64,000 nucleotides of DNA from Sitta carolinensis. Lineage: Eukaryota; Chordata; Aves; Passeriformes; Sittidae. The notes under the pieces are model-generated. The model made no database searches. It was not told where the DNA came from and saw nothing but the letters and a program-made list of their open reading frames with translations. The position numbers and the translations under genes were made by a program. The stretch is from contig CM063284.1 in assembly GCA_032173965.1 (NCBI GenBank), forward strand, positions 130,315,125 to 130,379,124, read 5' to 3'. Positions 13,301 to 26,962 of this stretch are shown here, one piece after another. Within the stretch, counting starts at the first letter, position 1. Every line of letters starts with the position of its first letter.

Positions 13301-16300
13301 GATGATGCAACTTGTTCCTTTGAGTAAACACACACACAAGTGTATACAGCAAGACTTTGGTATTGAAGGGGACTTTGCAAAGAAAAGCATATTTCCCATT
13401 TGTGCAGAGTATGAGAGGCTTATGGCCATGCCTTGGGAAGGTATGTTCCCTTGGAAAGGGATTTGAGGATCCTTTTTAAGATAATTTTCAATATTTATTA
13501 TTGGTTTAAAGGGATGGTCAGCAGTGCAAGCAACAACACATAACAGCTGTTGGGCTAGATTGGGCAAACATTCTGCTTTCACACATGAGGGCAGTCCTTT
13601 TGGCTTCATCAGAACGGTTATGAGTATTGGTGATATTTACCAATACTATGTTCAATTTGGGAAGATAATTTAGGTGAAAAAAATAAATTGCAAGTGCACA
13701 GCTAAAGATTTGCAGAGCATAGCTTTGATTTATAATTGGTATTTGCCAAGTTCTGTGCTAATGGGTCAGAATTTGTCCCTCATATTTCCTAATTTAAAAA
13801 CAATCCCAACGCAATTTTTTTCATCTTTTAAAGCACTTTGACTCTAGGGATCAAAATAACTCGGACTTCTGCACTAAGTTATACCAGAGAATAATTTTTC
13901 TTTTACTGTAGCATAGACTTTGAATAGTTGCTGTTTCAATACAAAAATAAAAACCATTCGCTTAATGTGTAATTAATAGTTTGGCATTTCCCTAAGGCTT
14001 TACCCAGGACTCTTTCTGTTTCTGTTTTGTATTACTGAACTCCCCTGCTAAATATTTCCAGATCATATAGATTTAGATAAGACATGTTCCAGAACTTATA
14101 ACATTTTTTATTTTGACTTTTACAGTATTTATTAGTGTAATGAAAATAATACTTTGACAAGTCCCCAAATAAATGGTAATATTCACCCCTGGATAGCTGA
14201 GTGAAACGCTCAGTGCCATGGGTTATTTAACTGTGCTTACATTACAGACATAAAAGATATGATAAAAATTTTAGTGCAGATCCGTTAAAAGCTCATGACC
14301 CTCTCCTTTGACCAAGGTGTTGATCCTGTCTTTTGAGAAACACTAGAGGACATTGGCAGACATGAGAAATGCCACAGAGCTCTCTTGGGAATACAAGGAG
14401 ACTACAGGATTGGGACTTAACCTTGTAAGTGCTTTGTGGCATTCTCTGGGACCACTCTTACCTTCTTCTATGCATAATAAAAAGATGTATAGAGAATAAT
14501 TTGGTGAAAAATATGCGACTCAGAAATGGAATAGCTGGGAAAGTATCTGAAATTGTCAGAGTTCAAAAACCTAATTATGATAAATTGATATGAACTTCTA
14601 CTTCTTAGAGATAAATAACTTTACCCATATTCACCAATATGTATGAAGTTGTTGAAGCCACTTTTATACTTAGTATTGTGTGGATGAGACTACTTCTGAC
14701 AAGCATAAAAAAGCCCATTCTGTGTAACAGATTGTGTGCTTAGGGTCTGTAAAACTTTTAAAACACTTTTGAGCCTATTGAAAAAATAAGGAGCCTTTGG
14801 AATCTGGGCTGGATTTCGGGATGTGTGTGCATACAAAAAGAAGGGATTTGTAGAGCTCTTTGGCCCAAATGAATGCATTTTCTCCTTTACGTGGCAGATC
14901 CAAACTTAAGGTTCCCCAGCTGTGTCTTAATACCATAGTTCTTTTCCTGGTGGATGTGAGTCAGGTAGTCTTTACCTCCACACCATTTTGCCACCCACAC
15001 AGACTTACAAGTTAATTTTTAAAAAGAGAAACATCAGTTCAAAAAACAAGAGCTGGTGTGTCTCTGTTAGAGAATATTAAAAATGATGTTTCAACATTCA
15101 TGAAAACAAGTATTCCTTTTGCTAAATGAAAAGTTTCAACATAAAAAATAGTTTTTCCATTTTTTAATCCCAGCCATAAAATTTCCAAACATGAGAAAAA
15201 CTCCTGAGTTTATGCTTCTTACAAAGTTTAGTTGTTCAATGTATTTATTGCTTGTCTAAAAGTTGTCTACATGGCACCAGGTTTGCTACATGAGCAAGGC
15301 TGAGAGGCACAAGGGTGTTTTCCTGACAAAAACACTTAAAATACCTTAAGTAACTTAAAATTCTTTTTCTCCTCTTGGTCCTTCCAGAATAGACCACATT
15401 GAATGTCATTCAAATTTTCATTTCCTTGGAGCATGCCCACTTTTTCATTGTCACATCCATGGAGTTGGCTCTGATTTTTTAATGTGAAGCTTCATAATTG
15501 GATGAAATTCCTTCTTGCCAATCTTTTTTCAATATATGCTTTCATGTGCCCATAAAGGATATGTATCTGAATGCACAAACACATGGAGAAATTTGAGATT
15601 AATTCAATATTAATTCAGTGCAAACCTCATTGTTTTCTCAACATAAGGAAGAGTGATCATTTTTTTTGTTTGGTATCACTACACAGATATTGTCTGACAC
15701 CATCTGGGAATGATCATAGCATCCATGACTGAAAATGCCATGTTTTTACTTTTTCCTATATGAGTGTGAAATGTCACGTGCTGGTCCACACATTACCTCA
15801 ACCCTTTGCAAATAGATTATTTTTATAACAACTCTACAGAGCTCTGTGTCTTTGTAAAACCATGCAGCTTGGAAATTAATTGGACCTGAATGTAATGAAT
15901 CTGAAATTAGCTAAGTCTCAATTCTAATGTTCACCTGTGTGTATGCAGAACACACAAAATTTATCATCTCTTTCTTTTTCACCTCAGTTACCATTATGTG
16001 ATGGACAGAAATCTCATTTTTTGCGTGTTTTGAAGGTTATATATTCAATTTACACTGGTCATGTACACAAAGTTGTAGCACACTATTTTTATCTTAAAAA
16101 AGGAGAAAAAGTTCTCAAAAAATCAATGCAATTCTTTATCTCTGAGGTAGCTTTGAATTTTCAAGACCCTCATCCTGCATAGTTTTGTGTCCTGGTTGGA
16201 AATACTTGTATCTGAACTAGGGCGTATGATATGCTGCAGGTTCTGCTTCCCTAAGGTTTTATGACTTCAGGGTAAGCAGCATTTGAGCATGTGGGCAATT

Positions 16301-17789
16301 TACCCCAGCTGTGCCTGTGACAAGCAGGTTCTGCCTGCTTAGATTTATCTATGTAGAAACCTCCAGATGCAGCATGCAAGAAGGACTTGGAAATTGTTCA
16401 TAACTTCCCAGAGTTACACTGAAAGAAGGTCTTGGTTGTTCATTTTGGCGAGGACCATGAATATCACAAGTCTCAAAAAAATTTGTCTTCTTATCTGTAA
16501 AACTAGTAAGTAATTCAGCTGAGCTCTGCGAATAGGACAAAGGAAAAAGCAGGATTGAACAAGTCCACACTTACTTGGATCTGGTAACAGCACAGCTTGA
16601 GGTAATTGTTGTCAAAGGTTAACAGAGGAAATACAATGTAGGGTTCATCCAGCTGAAGATTTCCTTGAGGTCTAGACTCCTGTTTTCAACAGGCTTTTCA
16701 CCAGTCTTGGCCTAAGCCCACTGACTCTTCCTTTGGAGAATAGCTGGGGATAGGGGAGCATTAGAGCCATGTTAGAAGTCAGGGAATCAGGATCCTTTTT
16801 GTTTAGAATCATAGAACACTTTTGTCCCCAAGAGTTTCTGTCTTTTGCATTTTTTCATGTTGCAAGTATGTTCAAGGAAATGGCAACACTTTGTGGTACA
16901 CACTGCAGATGAGTTGGAAAGGGTCTTTTCAAAGGGGAGGTCCATGCAATGTTCAAATAACAGCCAATTGGACATGCTCTGTAGGAATATTTCAGCAGTG
17001 AGATTAAAACAGACCTGGAAGCAGCTATAATTTAGAAACATGTATAGAATAATACAGATGAACTAGTGGTCAGCATGTTTGCCTCTCCTATAAGCACTTC
17101 AGGCTTGCTTAAGATTTGCTGGCACTGCTAGGGTTTTTGAGAAGCCATCACTTGTGGAAGTGGGTTTGAGACATAACATGTCACAATAAAATCTGAAAAC
17201 AGCTGAACAACCAGATGTATGTTTTACCCTGATATCCTAAAAGTTGATTGAAATCTCTGAGTAAAAAATAGTGAAGTCTGAGCATGGAAGAAAACCAGCA
17301 ATGTGTCATAGGATCATGTGAAAAGCTTAAGGGGAGAAAACAGAACCTTTGCTGAATGCTTAACTACTGTTTCCCAAGCGAAAATACAATGGCTTCTATG
17401 CTGGTCACAATTATGCTGTTATAAATCTACTGATTTCTTCTGTTCTACCTTGGATTTACAACATTGTAACCAGCCTTACAGTCTTGTTGGGTCTGCTGCT
17501 GCCAAAGAATTGTATTTTATCACTCAGGCACACCCAGGAGATTTCTCTTTATGTTGTCACACAGCAAATTGTCTATCCTCTGAAAGCAAAGCATGAAGAT
17601 TCAACATGTCCAATTGCTGCTTCTTTTAGTGATTATTCTGTATTTAGTCAGCGTTAGGAACAAAAATTTAGTTCTAACTGGCTAATCTGATTGTAATCTG
17701 ATTTGCAACCTTCTATTTTGATTTTGAAGTAGTAATTCGACAGAGAAACCCATTGAATTCGATGTGAGGCTGATCTGTATCAAAGCTCA
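10311..17789. other. Unique AT-rich sequence, no gene seen
   Basis: Very AT-rich with many in-frame stops on both strands. No frame exceeds about 125 codons. Isolated splice-donor-like sites occur (for example TCAG|GTGAGC near 10720 and a minus-strand AAG|GTAAGA near 14458), but none pairs with an open exon. I see no mobile element. Confidence 0.55.
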
Positions 17790-18165
17790 GTCACAAAGCT
17801 CTAGGACTGGAAGGGGTCACAAAATGTCCCACATCACAGTGGGATTCCATGACATGTCTGGTTTGTTCTTAACAATCTGTACTGTCTTCACTGTCTTCTT
17901 CCCCAGCAGACTGGAGCTTTGGTCCACTGCTCACTCTGACCTCCTAGGCTAAAAACTTTTTCCCTCCTTTCCTGCATTGCTCTGAAATCTTTACTGCAAA
18001 TTAATTTTTCATCCTTTTCTCCATGGCCATCATATCTCTCTCCAACAGGCTTTTTCATACTGGAAAATGGTTATCCTATGCCCCTTCAGTCTCCTCATTT
18101 CTAGGCAAAACAGACCCAGTTCCTTCAGCTTTGTCCTCCTAGGTTTATAAACCTCTTAACATTCT
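17790..18165 (-). mobile_element. Old CR1/L3-type LINE 3' fragment
   Basis: The plus strand carries the antisense of a CR1-type LINE 3' region. Near 17791-17820 it reads 'agctctaggactggaagggg', which in diverged CR1/L3 elements lies close to the 3' end. At about 18085-18145 it reads 'cagtctcctcatttctaggc', then 'ccagttccttcagctttgtc', matching the antisense of the conserved segment encoding the C-terminal end of the ORF2 product. The fragment is heavily diverged with indels, has no open frame, and so is old. The right boundary is approximate, just before a (GTTT)n run. Confidence 0.7.
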
Positions 18166-18168
18166 TAG

Positions 18169-18195
18169 TTGTTTGTTTGTTTGTTTGTTTGTTTC
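18169..18195. repeat. (GTTT)n microsatellite
   Basis: About six GTTT units directly abut the inner (5') edge of the old CR1 fragment. Confidence 0.9.
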
Positions 18196-21100
18196 TGTGT
18201 AAAAGAGAAGACAGTTATTCTGGGAAAATTATTTCCCCAGCATTTGGCCATAGTAGGTCCCTGCTGTGAGACCATTTCTTCCTTGCTAGACAGAGTGTTA
18301 CCCCTCTTTAAGTTAATGTTGGCCTGAAGGTCTGAGGCTAACATTGTCTTGTTATCTATTGTCAATCTCTGTGGTCACTGTGTGGTGTGGAAAATGAAAG
18401 TAGAATTGTGAGAAAGTACTACTGAGTAGGGTAATGTGTGCTGATGTGTGCCAAGTTGTACAGATTTATCATACAGATAACTGATTGAGAAGTCACACAT
18501 TTAATGGTTTCCAAGAAGCCCATCTTTAGAAATCCCTCCTTAAAGAGGGAAGTTAGTAGGTATCCATCTTGGAAGATTCTGGAATGTGGATGCAGTGGAG
18601 CCATGGAGCATCAGTTCTAATTTGAACTAAGAATTGATGTTTGCATTGCTAGCAGGAAAGTTTTTTTCTGCAGTGGAGAAGAAATGTATTTTCTGCCTCT
18701 GACTTTTTCTCCCTCACCCCTCATGACAATGGTATTTCTAGAGGAAGAACTGATGAGGCTTGTCTCAAGAGTCCAGACTTGACTCTTTTCTACCGTAAAC
18801 ATATAGGAATTTTATGTTCTACTGACTTTTGTACCTTAAGCTTGAACTATTTTTTCCTCTGTTACTCATTTTAATAAAGTGCACCAGAAAATGCAAGGAT
18901 GATATGAAAAGCCCCTCAGAGCCCAGGATCAGGCCTGGGATTCCTTAGTCCCATGACTAGGCAAAACTAATGTGTGAGGTTATGTTAGAATCTTCACATT
19001 TCCTTTTCTTGGGGGTGGAAGACTGAAAAATTCCTCCAAATCCATTTTCATGTTTATTAATCATCATCATCACTTATTGCCCTTACTTGATGCATAAAAT
19101 TTGCCATCTTTTCTGAGTCTGGCACTGCTGAGGAACTGCAGTCTAATGATTCTGGCCTGCAGTATGTCTGTGACAAACACACAGCAGTTACTCTAATGAG
19201 TATTATTTGCCACAGTATTAAATGCTGCTGGGAATGCAAATCCTAATGGATTCATCCTACAAATTTCGAGTTGCCTCTAAATTAGCTCAACTAACCTCTG
19301 CTGAAGTTAAACTCTGCTTATACTGGCCATGACAAAGAACTCTGCTAGAGGACAGAGTTAAGCCTACTTCCAGCTGAGATGGCTTATGAAATGTTTTCAC
19401 AAATGTGTGTGGATAGCACCAGTTCACATTTACAAACTGAACTCTCCTTCAGGAGTTGTAGACCCTGTTCAGAGAAGGCTGAAAGAGCCACTTGTGTCAC
19501 AGCTCACACCGTCAGAGCACAAAGCAAGCACTAGCCAGCGGGGCAGCTACAAACCAACTAAAGATTGCATGCTGTGTTAGCTGGGAATAAGGAAAGCAGA
19601 AGCACTGCCCTCCTGTGAGCCCCAGTGGGAGGACTGCCAAGAGAAGAAGGCTGTGGGGCTGTCCAGGAGGATCTGTGAAGCAACCAGTCAAGAGGTACAG
19701 ACGTTTTTGCAAATGGTATTCTAGTAAGGGAAGCCCTTCACTTTGATGGGATGATGTATCTCATTGTCTTCCACAGACAAACACAGGAGTTGAATTTTCT
19801 CAAGGTTCTGGAGATATTACAGAAAGCCGCCAAAGTTCTTCAATTCAGTACCTTCTAGACACATCTGCAGATTGACTGCCTGGGTCTCCATATTGATCCT
19901 GAATTGTTTTTAGCCCTTTTGCAGCCTGGAAGAAAGTTGCAAGATTTCTCCATTTTTGTTCCTTCAGAGTAATTTTTATTTTCTGTTTTCTGTATTTGAA
20001 TGATAAATGCAGTCATGCCCATATATTATTATTTGCAACAGAGTTTCCTAAAGACTGCAAAGATACTTCTGACCTTCTGCCATTATGTGATTATTTTTGC
20101 CAACTTCCTGGACACTCAGAGAGTGTTTACTTTCCAATTTTATATTTTTGCAGAGTGGAGATATGTATCATCAGACTTTAGTAAAACTCATCTAATTAAA
20201 TACCTCATTCAGGTTCACATACAAGAGTGGCCAACTCAAGAGCTGATAGCAGTTCTGCCACAAGCTGGAAGACCATGCCATTAATCTCATTACATTACAG
20301 TGCAGCTTGCTAAAAAGTACTCTTTTTTCCATCACTGGTAGAATTAGAACTTTCCTGGTGCCTAGTTTGGCAACAGAAAGGATGGCTGTATGAATTGGAT
20401 GTGTAAATAAAAGAAACTGTTGCTGATGATCAGAAGGCAATTCAGCTTTTAGCCATGAAGAACAACTTCCAGAATCAGGAAAAATGTGAAGTCTGTGTTC
20501 TGTGTGTTTACTGTTCACCAGTGCAGGATGCTATGGTCGATCAGTTGTTAGCACAGACCTTCAACAAATCACATAACTCTTTCAACCTTTTTACTTTTCT
20601 GCACAAATGAAAAAGTAACTGTAAATCTTGCTGACAATTACTCCTATATCTATTGGCAGGCAGTCAACTTTGGCCTGAACAACATGGGAACAATATGTGC
20701 TGCACAGCCAATGCCCATTAATTGTCTCTTTAGTTTCTCCTGCAACTTGTAGAACACATTTCTCCCAGGTGATCTGCTTCTTTAAACATTAGTACAAGCT
20801 TGTCTGGCACAAAATGCTAATAATTTATGAGTTAGATTCTGCTTTTCAGTAATATTTACAGTGAGCTGTGTTGAAAAGCACATTAGATACTCCTAGTACA
20901 GATAAAAATGTAGGAAAAGTGTTTTTTTTTTTCTTTTATTACCTTCAAGAAGCAATTAAAACTACTCTAATTTTTCTATGAACTGTTTCATCAGCTGGCA
21001 TAGACCCAAAGCCTGTTTTTTAAATCAGTCTACATATGTATGCTTATTAGTGAATGGCACAGGATACAGTAAAAGCAGCTTCCAGATACCTTCCTCTTTG

Positions 21101-24014
21101 TGCACAGGACTGCTGTCTGGATTGTCCTGTCATCTTGACTCCTTGATGTACTTCTGTACTGATTAATCACTGTTGGTTTTGTTTCTGTAGCTTCTCCAAG
21201 ACTTCTCCCTGGTTTCTGAGAAGGGTGCTGTGACAGTAGGCAATAATTGCTTGACTGAGATGGATACTTTTCTAGTGGGAACAGTTGACCTTTGACTTTC
21301 TCTATTCTGAACTAGTCTGTCAGTGCTGAATGCTTTATAGCACTTATTTAATGAGCAATCTCTTCTCACCTCTCCCAAAGACTTAATAGCAGAAGCTGTA
21401 GTGAGATCTCCTATCATCATCTTTTTCTGTTCCAGAGGCATTACTGAACATGCACCAGTGTTTTATGTAATGTTGTTACAGCTAAATCCAAGTAACACAC
21501 AAAAGCTAACGAGGAGGAACAAATAGTGCCTTGAGTTCTGCCTCTTTAAGACTTTTCATTCAATTTTATTGCACAATTTTGTCACTGGAAGCCCACTGAG
21601 GATTGGAGTATGTTAGACTATTCTAGTTAAATGTTAAATGAAGGTTCAAACTATAGTTTAGTCATACTAACTATAGTGGTATTGAATTAAGTGTCCTTTA
21701 CAATTTTAAGGATCACCTGCTATTTCAGGCTCCTGGGTCTGGAGTTCAGAATTAGACATGTTTTCTGTCAATTTCCTGGTTGCAATGTCTGGATAATGCT
21801 GCACCAGTTACTGTATTCTACTTCAATTGACTAAAATAACTCTTGTTACATTCAAACTTGAATCCAGCTCAAGTCTTTTTGGAGACCTGAGAACACTGGA
21901 AAGGATGGATGGCTTGTTGTGGCATGTCACCTACTCAGCTGTAACAGGAGACTCCTGGCACCTTTTGTGGGATCAGTTAATGCCTAAGGTCTCAGGGGGA
22001 GTGAATCAGGCTCCTGCTGTTAACCTAGCATTAGGCTTATTCCTCTGTATGCGTGGTAGATTTTATCTCCCACTAGACTTTTTCACTAGACCTGAGAGAT
22101 GGAGTAATAGGAAATCCAGCAGTACTGTGTGTCAGAGACCATGCTGATCCACACTGCCCTGCTCTGCTGCTGCTGCCTTGCCAGAGGCAGGGCAGACAGC
22201 CCATGTCCTCTCTGTCCCCTCAAACAGCACTGGATGAACCAGGAGGGTGCACAAGGAGCTGTGAAGACCTCAGAAATGTTAGCTAGTGTGCTGCAGATGT
22301 GTCTGTAGCAGCCAGCGTGCCTAAAAGTGCTGTGTGGGAGGGATGCTTGGGCTTTGGGCTGGCTCTGCAGGGAGGTACTGCCTGGGCTCTGGGCCTGGGG
22401 TGTGGCAGGGCGGTGCTTGTGCTTATGCCAGGGGCAACCATTTCTTCACCTGGACCAGGAAATAAGAGAGAATGTGCACAACATTTACTCTCTGGGTAGC
22501 TGCATTTGTCCTAGTGAAATATTTAGCACAGGATGTGATGGTGCTTCTCAGTCTTGAATACGAGGCTGGACAGAGAAGATACAACTACATTACAAGGACA
22601 CTCACAGACCTGGGAGGATTCTGCTTTCAGCTTGGCTGGTTTAACGGAGCTGGTATAATTTCATTGCAATGCCTAGGAAATGCTGTTCTGGAGAGCAACG
22701 CTGACACAGCAGGACTCCTCTGCCCATCTCTGAGGATGTCTGGAGTCCTCCACAGAGGTTTCTGGGCATGTTCAGTAGTTTAGTTCTGTCTGAACTAAAG
22801 TATCCTAATGAGAAAAGACAATACTGTCTATGGACAAATGACAGGACTCCCAAATGCTTTTATCTTTTATTTTTATTCAGCAACACTCAAGACACCAGTG
22901 TCTATTCCTGCAGAAAAATCTTTCCTGCAATATCTCAAAAACTCATTTGTAAGAAGTCCCACCTTGTCAGGTCTGGCAGAGCTTTTCCAGCCTGCCTTCT
23001 TGTCCTGCCTGGGCCATAGGTGGTGTTGGACAACCTGCATTGTTCCTCCCAGAGCATGCTGTCTCTTTGCTCTGCATCCCGTGAAGCAAAGGCAGGGGAG
23101 ACTTGCCCATGGTCACAATCAAAAATTTCAGAATGAAACAGTCCTGCTCAAACTGGCACATAAAAATATGTGGCTTTTCCAAAGGTGTCTAATTTTTACA
23201 GCTCCACTTACTCTCTTGGGGAATTCTTTGTGCTGAACATCTTTGGGTGTCATAAATGAAGCATGAGTGAATCTCTGAATGTCTGCTTACTACTGACAGA
23301 CACATGCCTGTAACTGAGTTTTTCCTGGTGGTGGTGATGGGGATAAACCCCATTCCCATCTCCAAAACAGGGAAATACATTGTAAAAACAAATTTTCAGT
23401 GCTGATACTGGCTTAGAGGAAGACCAGAGCCAGTAAAAACAGTTATTGCAGCCTTCAGATGAAATCTCTGATATGCAGTAGCTTTCCCAGAGGTATAGGC
23501 ACAAGGAGGATGGCTGGGTTCACATATTTTCTCACACATATCTGCTAATGGAGAAGTCCCATGTCCCACTGTAAATACCCAGTAATGTTATATAAAGTAA
23601 TGGCTTTCTCTTGAGAATTTTTGCTTCATAAATTTTTGGCAGCTCAGGATGGAGGTAATCCTGCTCCTATGTGTTAAGTGGAAACAGTGCCTATTGCTGT
23701 CAGATTGCTACACTGAAGCCTTGAGCAATAAGGGATATCTTATTAATGGACACAGAAATATATTTGCCATGAATTTTGAGACTTAAAATTTAAAATGTGC
23801 CTGAATATCACCTTTGAATAAGGTACTGCCTCCTGCCTGTATTTTATAACACAAGACAGGATTATTGCTTCAACAGAATACATGAGGAGTTGCTGCAGTG
23901 GTGGCATGTGAGGTTTAGATATCACAGAATTGTTTGGCCTTAGGTAGCTCATTTAAGTGATGCATGACACCTTTGTCCAGTGATGTGGAACGTAACAAAA
24001 ATGTGTTCTCTCTT
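18196..24014. other. Unique sequence, no gene seen
   Basis: Mixed unique sequence, locally more GC-rich around 22.1-22.5 kb, where several overlapping plus-strand frames (up to 142 codons, 22808-23236) run in different registers. None resembles a known family and no splice pair frames them. Weak MIR-like wording at 23085-23125 is too degraded to call. Confidence 0.5.
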
Positions 24015-24078
24015 ATTGTCTCTGACCTGTCTGGGGTTTGCTACAGAGGACATTTATTTGCCACTGCACATAAAAGCT
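24015..24078 (+). repeat. Duplicated 64-bp segment, copy A (exon-like)
   Basis: This segment aligns without gaps to 36301-36364 at 56/64 bases. Its first part is a pyrimidine-rich tract ending in CTACAG, a plausible 3' splice site at 24046. The next bases (from AGGACATT) are open in the frame reading E-D-I-Y-L-P-L-H-I-K-A. Extended upstream, the same frame reads from ATGs at 23980 and 23983 through a hydrophobic stretch, like a signal peptide. Three of the eight differences between copies are synonymous in that frame and one is I/V. It may be a duplicated exon, or simply a low-copy repeat. No gene identity is proposed. Confidence 0.5.
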
Positions 24079-26222
24079 TTGAAGGATTTTGTGTTGGTGA
24101 TATATTTAGTCTTTTTGTGCTGTTGGAAGTTTTCTCATATAAATCTCTGGGCACTGGTTTTGCTTATCTTTTGTTAAATTACTTTCCTAAACAAATATTT
24201 CACATGACCTTGATGTGATTTTACACAATATTTTATATAGCTTCATCTAAAAGTCTGACTCATGAATCCTTTGTATCTGTCTTCAGACATCTGTTGTCTG
24301 AAAGATTCTCAAGTTGTATAAGGACCCCTGGATGTATGTGTATAAGTCTCACTTCCTAGGCTGGAGTCAGCACCTGTTTTTTGGAGATCTCAGTAACCTT
24401 TCCCAGCGGGATGTCCAAATCTGGAATCTTTCCAAATGGGAAAACTCATCACAAGCTCAATCAGCAGATGAGATCCATGGAACTGCATGGATGAACTGGA
24501 TGTGGTTATCAGGATGATTCCATGTGTGAGAACTTCAGAAACCTGTGTGAGCTATCTACACGTGAGTCTCTGTTGGCAGTAGGATTTTGTCCAGAAGTTT
24601 GAATTCCCTGGTCATCCAGGGAAGATTTTATTCAGCATGCTCTGCACTGGCCCTGTGATGTCTGTGTGTGTGCCATGAGCACAAAGCGAGTCAGTTTGTG
24701 GGCAGAACAGAGGGGGGTTGGAGTGTCAAGGAGTGGAGCGATCCTGCTGTGTCAGATATGTCTAACAGGGGTTGCTGTCAGTAGGAAAAAGACCCCTTAG
24801 AGATGACAAAGAGCATGCGTGCACTTGGCAGGTTAAAAGCGTGTGTCTATAATTGTGTCATTCTATGGTACTTACAAACATTTTGGAGAACCTAGCTAAA
24901 ACTTAAACACGTGAAACACAGTGTTAAGGCATCATTGAGCCACCAGTGTTTTAAAAATCTGGCATCCCCTTTACTTGTAAGACTAAACTGTTTTAAATTT
25001 GTTTACAACCCATCATTTCCTTAGGGACCTGTTTTCCATAAACTAATGAGGCACTGGTACAAGAGCTCTGCTGTTATTCCTGGCAAAGATCATTTTGACT
25101 CAGAGGCATACCTCACTGTATTTTTTTTCTTCAGTAGCCTACTGCAAATAATAGATAGAAGAAAATACATCATGTTTTTGAGTATCAGAGATAAGTTTCA
25201 AGACTGTGAATGGTTAAACAACACAATTACAAGTTGAAATCCATCTTATTGCACTGGTCCCCACAATTTTTCATGTCTTACTCTTCTCATCTATTTCAAA
25301 ATTATACATATGATTTGTTGAAGACCAGGTCAATGCACCAGCAACCACAGAGCATGCAAGCTTGCAAAAGGGAAGTAATGAGATTGACATTCCTCATTGT
25401 GTCCAAAGGAGTGATATCTTGTTCCTTTTCCCTTGGTTAAAAGTGTGTCACACAATGGATCTTTCACATAGCATTTGAGATACCAAAAGACTGCTGTTGA
25501 GACATACAGGACTTTCTAAGCAAGTGGTAAGCTTAAGGGTAAACTTTTAGAAGTAAAAAGCCCAAAGCCTCAATAGATTTCCTAAAAGTGCTGATTTTCA
25601 GTGCTGAGTGAAAGCTCTGTAAAGGGACCGAGCACTGTATACACCTGAGTACAAAATTGCAACAAAAGTGAACTATAGAAATCAAACCCTATTCTTACAT
25701 AATGCTTCCAATATGTGCTTCAGTTATTCACACCTTTTCGCTAAGGCCAATAAGAATATAAAACTGATTTATTGATGAGTAAAAAGTGGTTATTGGTGGT
25801 GTGATTACAACTGATTGCTAGAATATTAGCTTATTTAAATGAAAAAATGTCAAAATGAAATGTCTGTGATTAATCTCAAGGTAAAAACCTCTTCCCAGTT
25901 ACATATGAAAACATGATGTTCTACCTGTGGACATGGGAGGTTGGGCACACTCTCCTCCTTGGGCATCTAAAGCAAGGTGCCTATGTAAGGGTCTGCAGTT
26001 TCTCTGGGGTCATGGGAGAGAGAGAGGTGAGGTAAAAAGTGGCTCTGAAGATGGGCTTCTGCTCCCAGTTTGCCTGTAAGGAGGATGGAGCATCCCTCTG
26101 ACTGACTAGCTGCAGTGGAGCTGGGCTGCTCACCTGGAGTGGGGAGGTGAATACTCATGCTCTCTGCCAAGGTTATTAACCTCCCTGACATTTGTGAAAA
26201 TCATGGTAGGTATGAAGGACAT
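24079..26222. other. Unique AT-rich sequence, no gene seen
   Basis: No repeat family or gene recognised. A minus-strand donor-like site (CCAG|GTGAGC, plus-strand about 26127-26136) lies just left of the LTR, with a weak acceptor about 50 nt away on the same strand. It is not convincing alone. Confidence 0.55.
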
Positions 26223-26824
26223 CGTTGTGGTTTAATTCCAGCCAGCAACCAAGTCCCACAATTTCTCACATCCCCAGTGGGATGGGGAGAGAATTGGAAG
26301 GGTGAAAGGTAGAAAACTTGTGGGTTGACATAAGGACAGTTCAATAAGGCAAGCAAAAGCCACAACATGCAAGCAAAGCAAAGCAAAGCATAGAAAAGCA
26401 AAGCAAGGAATTATTTAGTTACTTCCTATGGGTAGACAATGGTGTTCATCCATTCCCAGGAGAACAGGACCCCATCACACATTTGTTGGGAAGACAAACA
26501 CCATCACGCTGAATGTCCCCCCTTTCTCCTTCTTCCTACCACTTTGTGTCCTGAGCATGATGCCACATGGTCTGGAATATCCCTTTGGTCATTTGGGGTC
26601 ACTTGTCCCAGCTGTGTCTCGTCCCAACCTCCCAAGCACTCTCAGTCTCCTCAGCAGCATGGCAGTATGAAAAGCAGAAAAGGCTTTGATGCTGTGCAAG
26701 CACTGCTCAGCAGTACCAAAAACATCCCAGAAGTATCAATACTCTTCTCAGCACAAATCCAAAACCTAGCCCCATGCTAGCCACTATAAAGAAAATGAAC
26801 TCTACCCCAGCCAAAACCAGCACA
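26223..26824 (-). mobile_element. Avian endogenous-retrovirus LTR (solo), minus strand
   Basis: Read on the minus strand, this begins TGTGCTGGTTTTGGCTGGGG at 26824 and ends near 26223-26226 with ...AAACCACA(ACG), the layout of a very common bird ERV LTR. Typical landmarks are present in order: 'ttctttatagtggctagcat', 'gggatattcc', and a tract antisense to (AAAGC)n at about 26368-26407. The usual 'tatata' block is mutated. No internal retroviral sequence flanks it on either side, so it is a solo LTR. The flanks (ATCGT left, GAAGT right) do not form a target duplication, suggesting decay or inter-element recombination. Class assignment (ERVL- or ERVK-like) is not settled. Confidence 0.85.
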
Positions 26825-26942
26825 GAAGTCAGAAGTCATTTTCCCAAAGCCAAAAAACCAGTGTGCCAAAGCTGAAATCAGAAGTTAAGTATCCTGATCT
26901 GCTGGTTGTGTACTTTAACTAAAATACTATCTCTTCCTGCAG

Positions 26943-26962
26943 AGAAGAAGAAGAAGAAGAAG
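26943..26962. repeat. (GAA)n microsatellite
   Basis: About six GAA/AAG units in tandem. Confidence 0.9.

Noticed and set aside
16804..16816. CR1 tail-like 'agaatcatagaa'
   Set aside because: The sequence after it does not continue as a CR1 3' end.
23085..23125. MIR-like wording ('gacttgcccatggtcaca')
   Set aside because: Only one short block matches and neither neighbour block is present.
22299..23236. Cluster of plus-strand open frames as a possible gene
   Set aside because: The frames are in different registers, lack splice connections and resemble no family; the local GC rise explains the lower stop density.
23921..23945. CR1 tail-like 'atcacagaattgtttgg'
   Set aside because: The match ends after about 20 bases and the flank is not CR1; too short to call.
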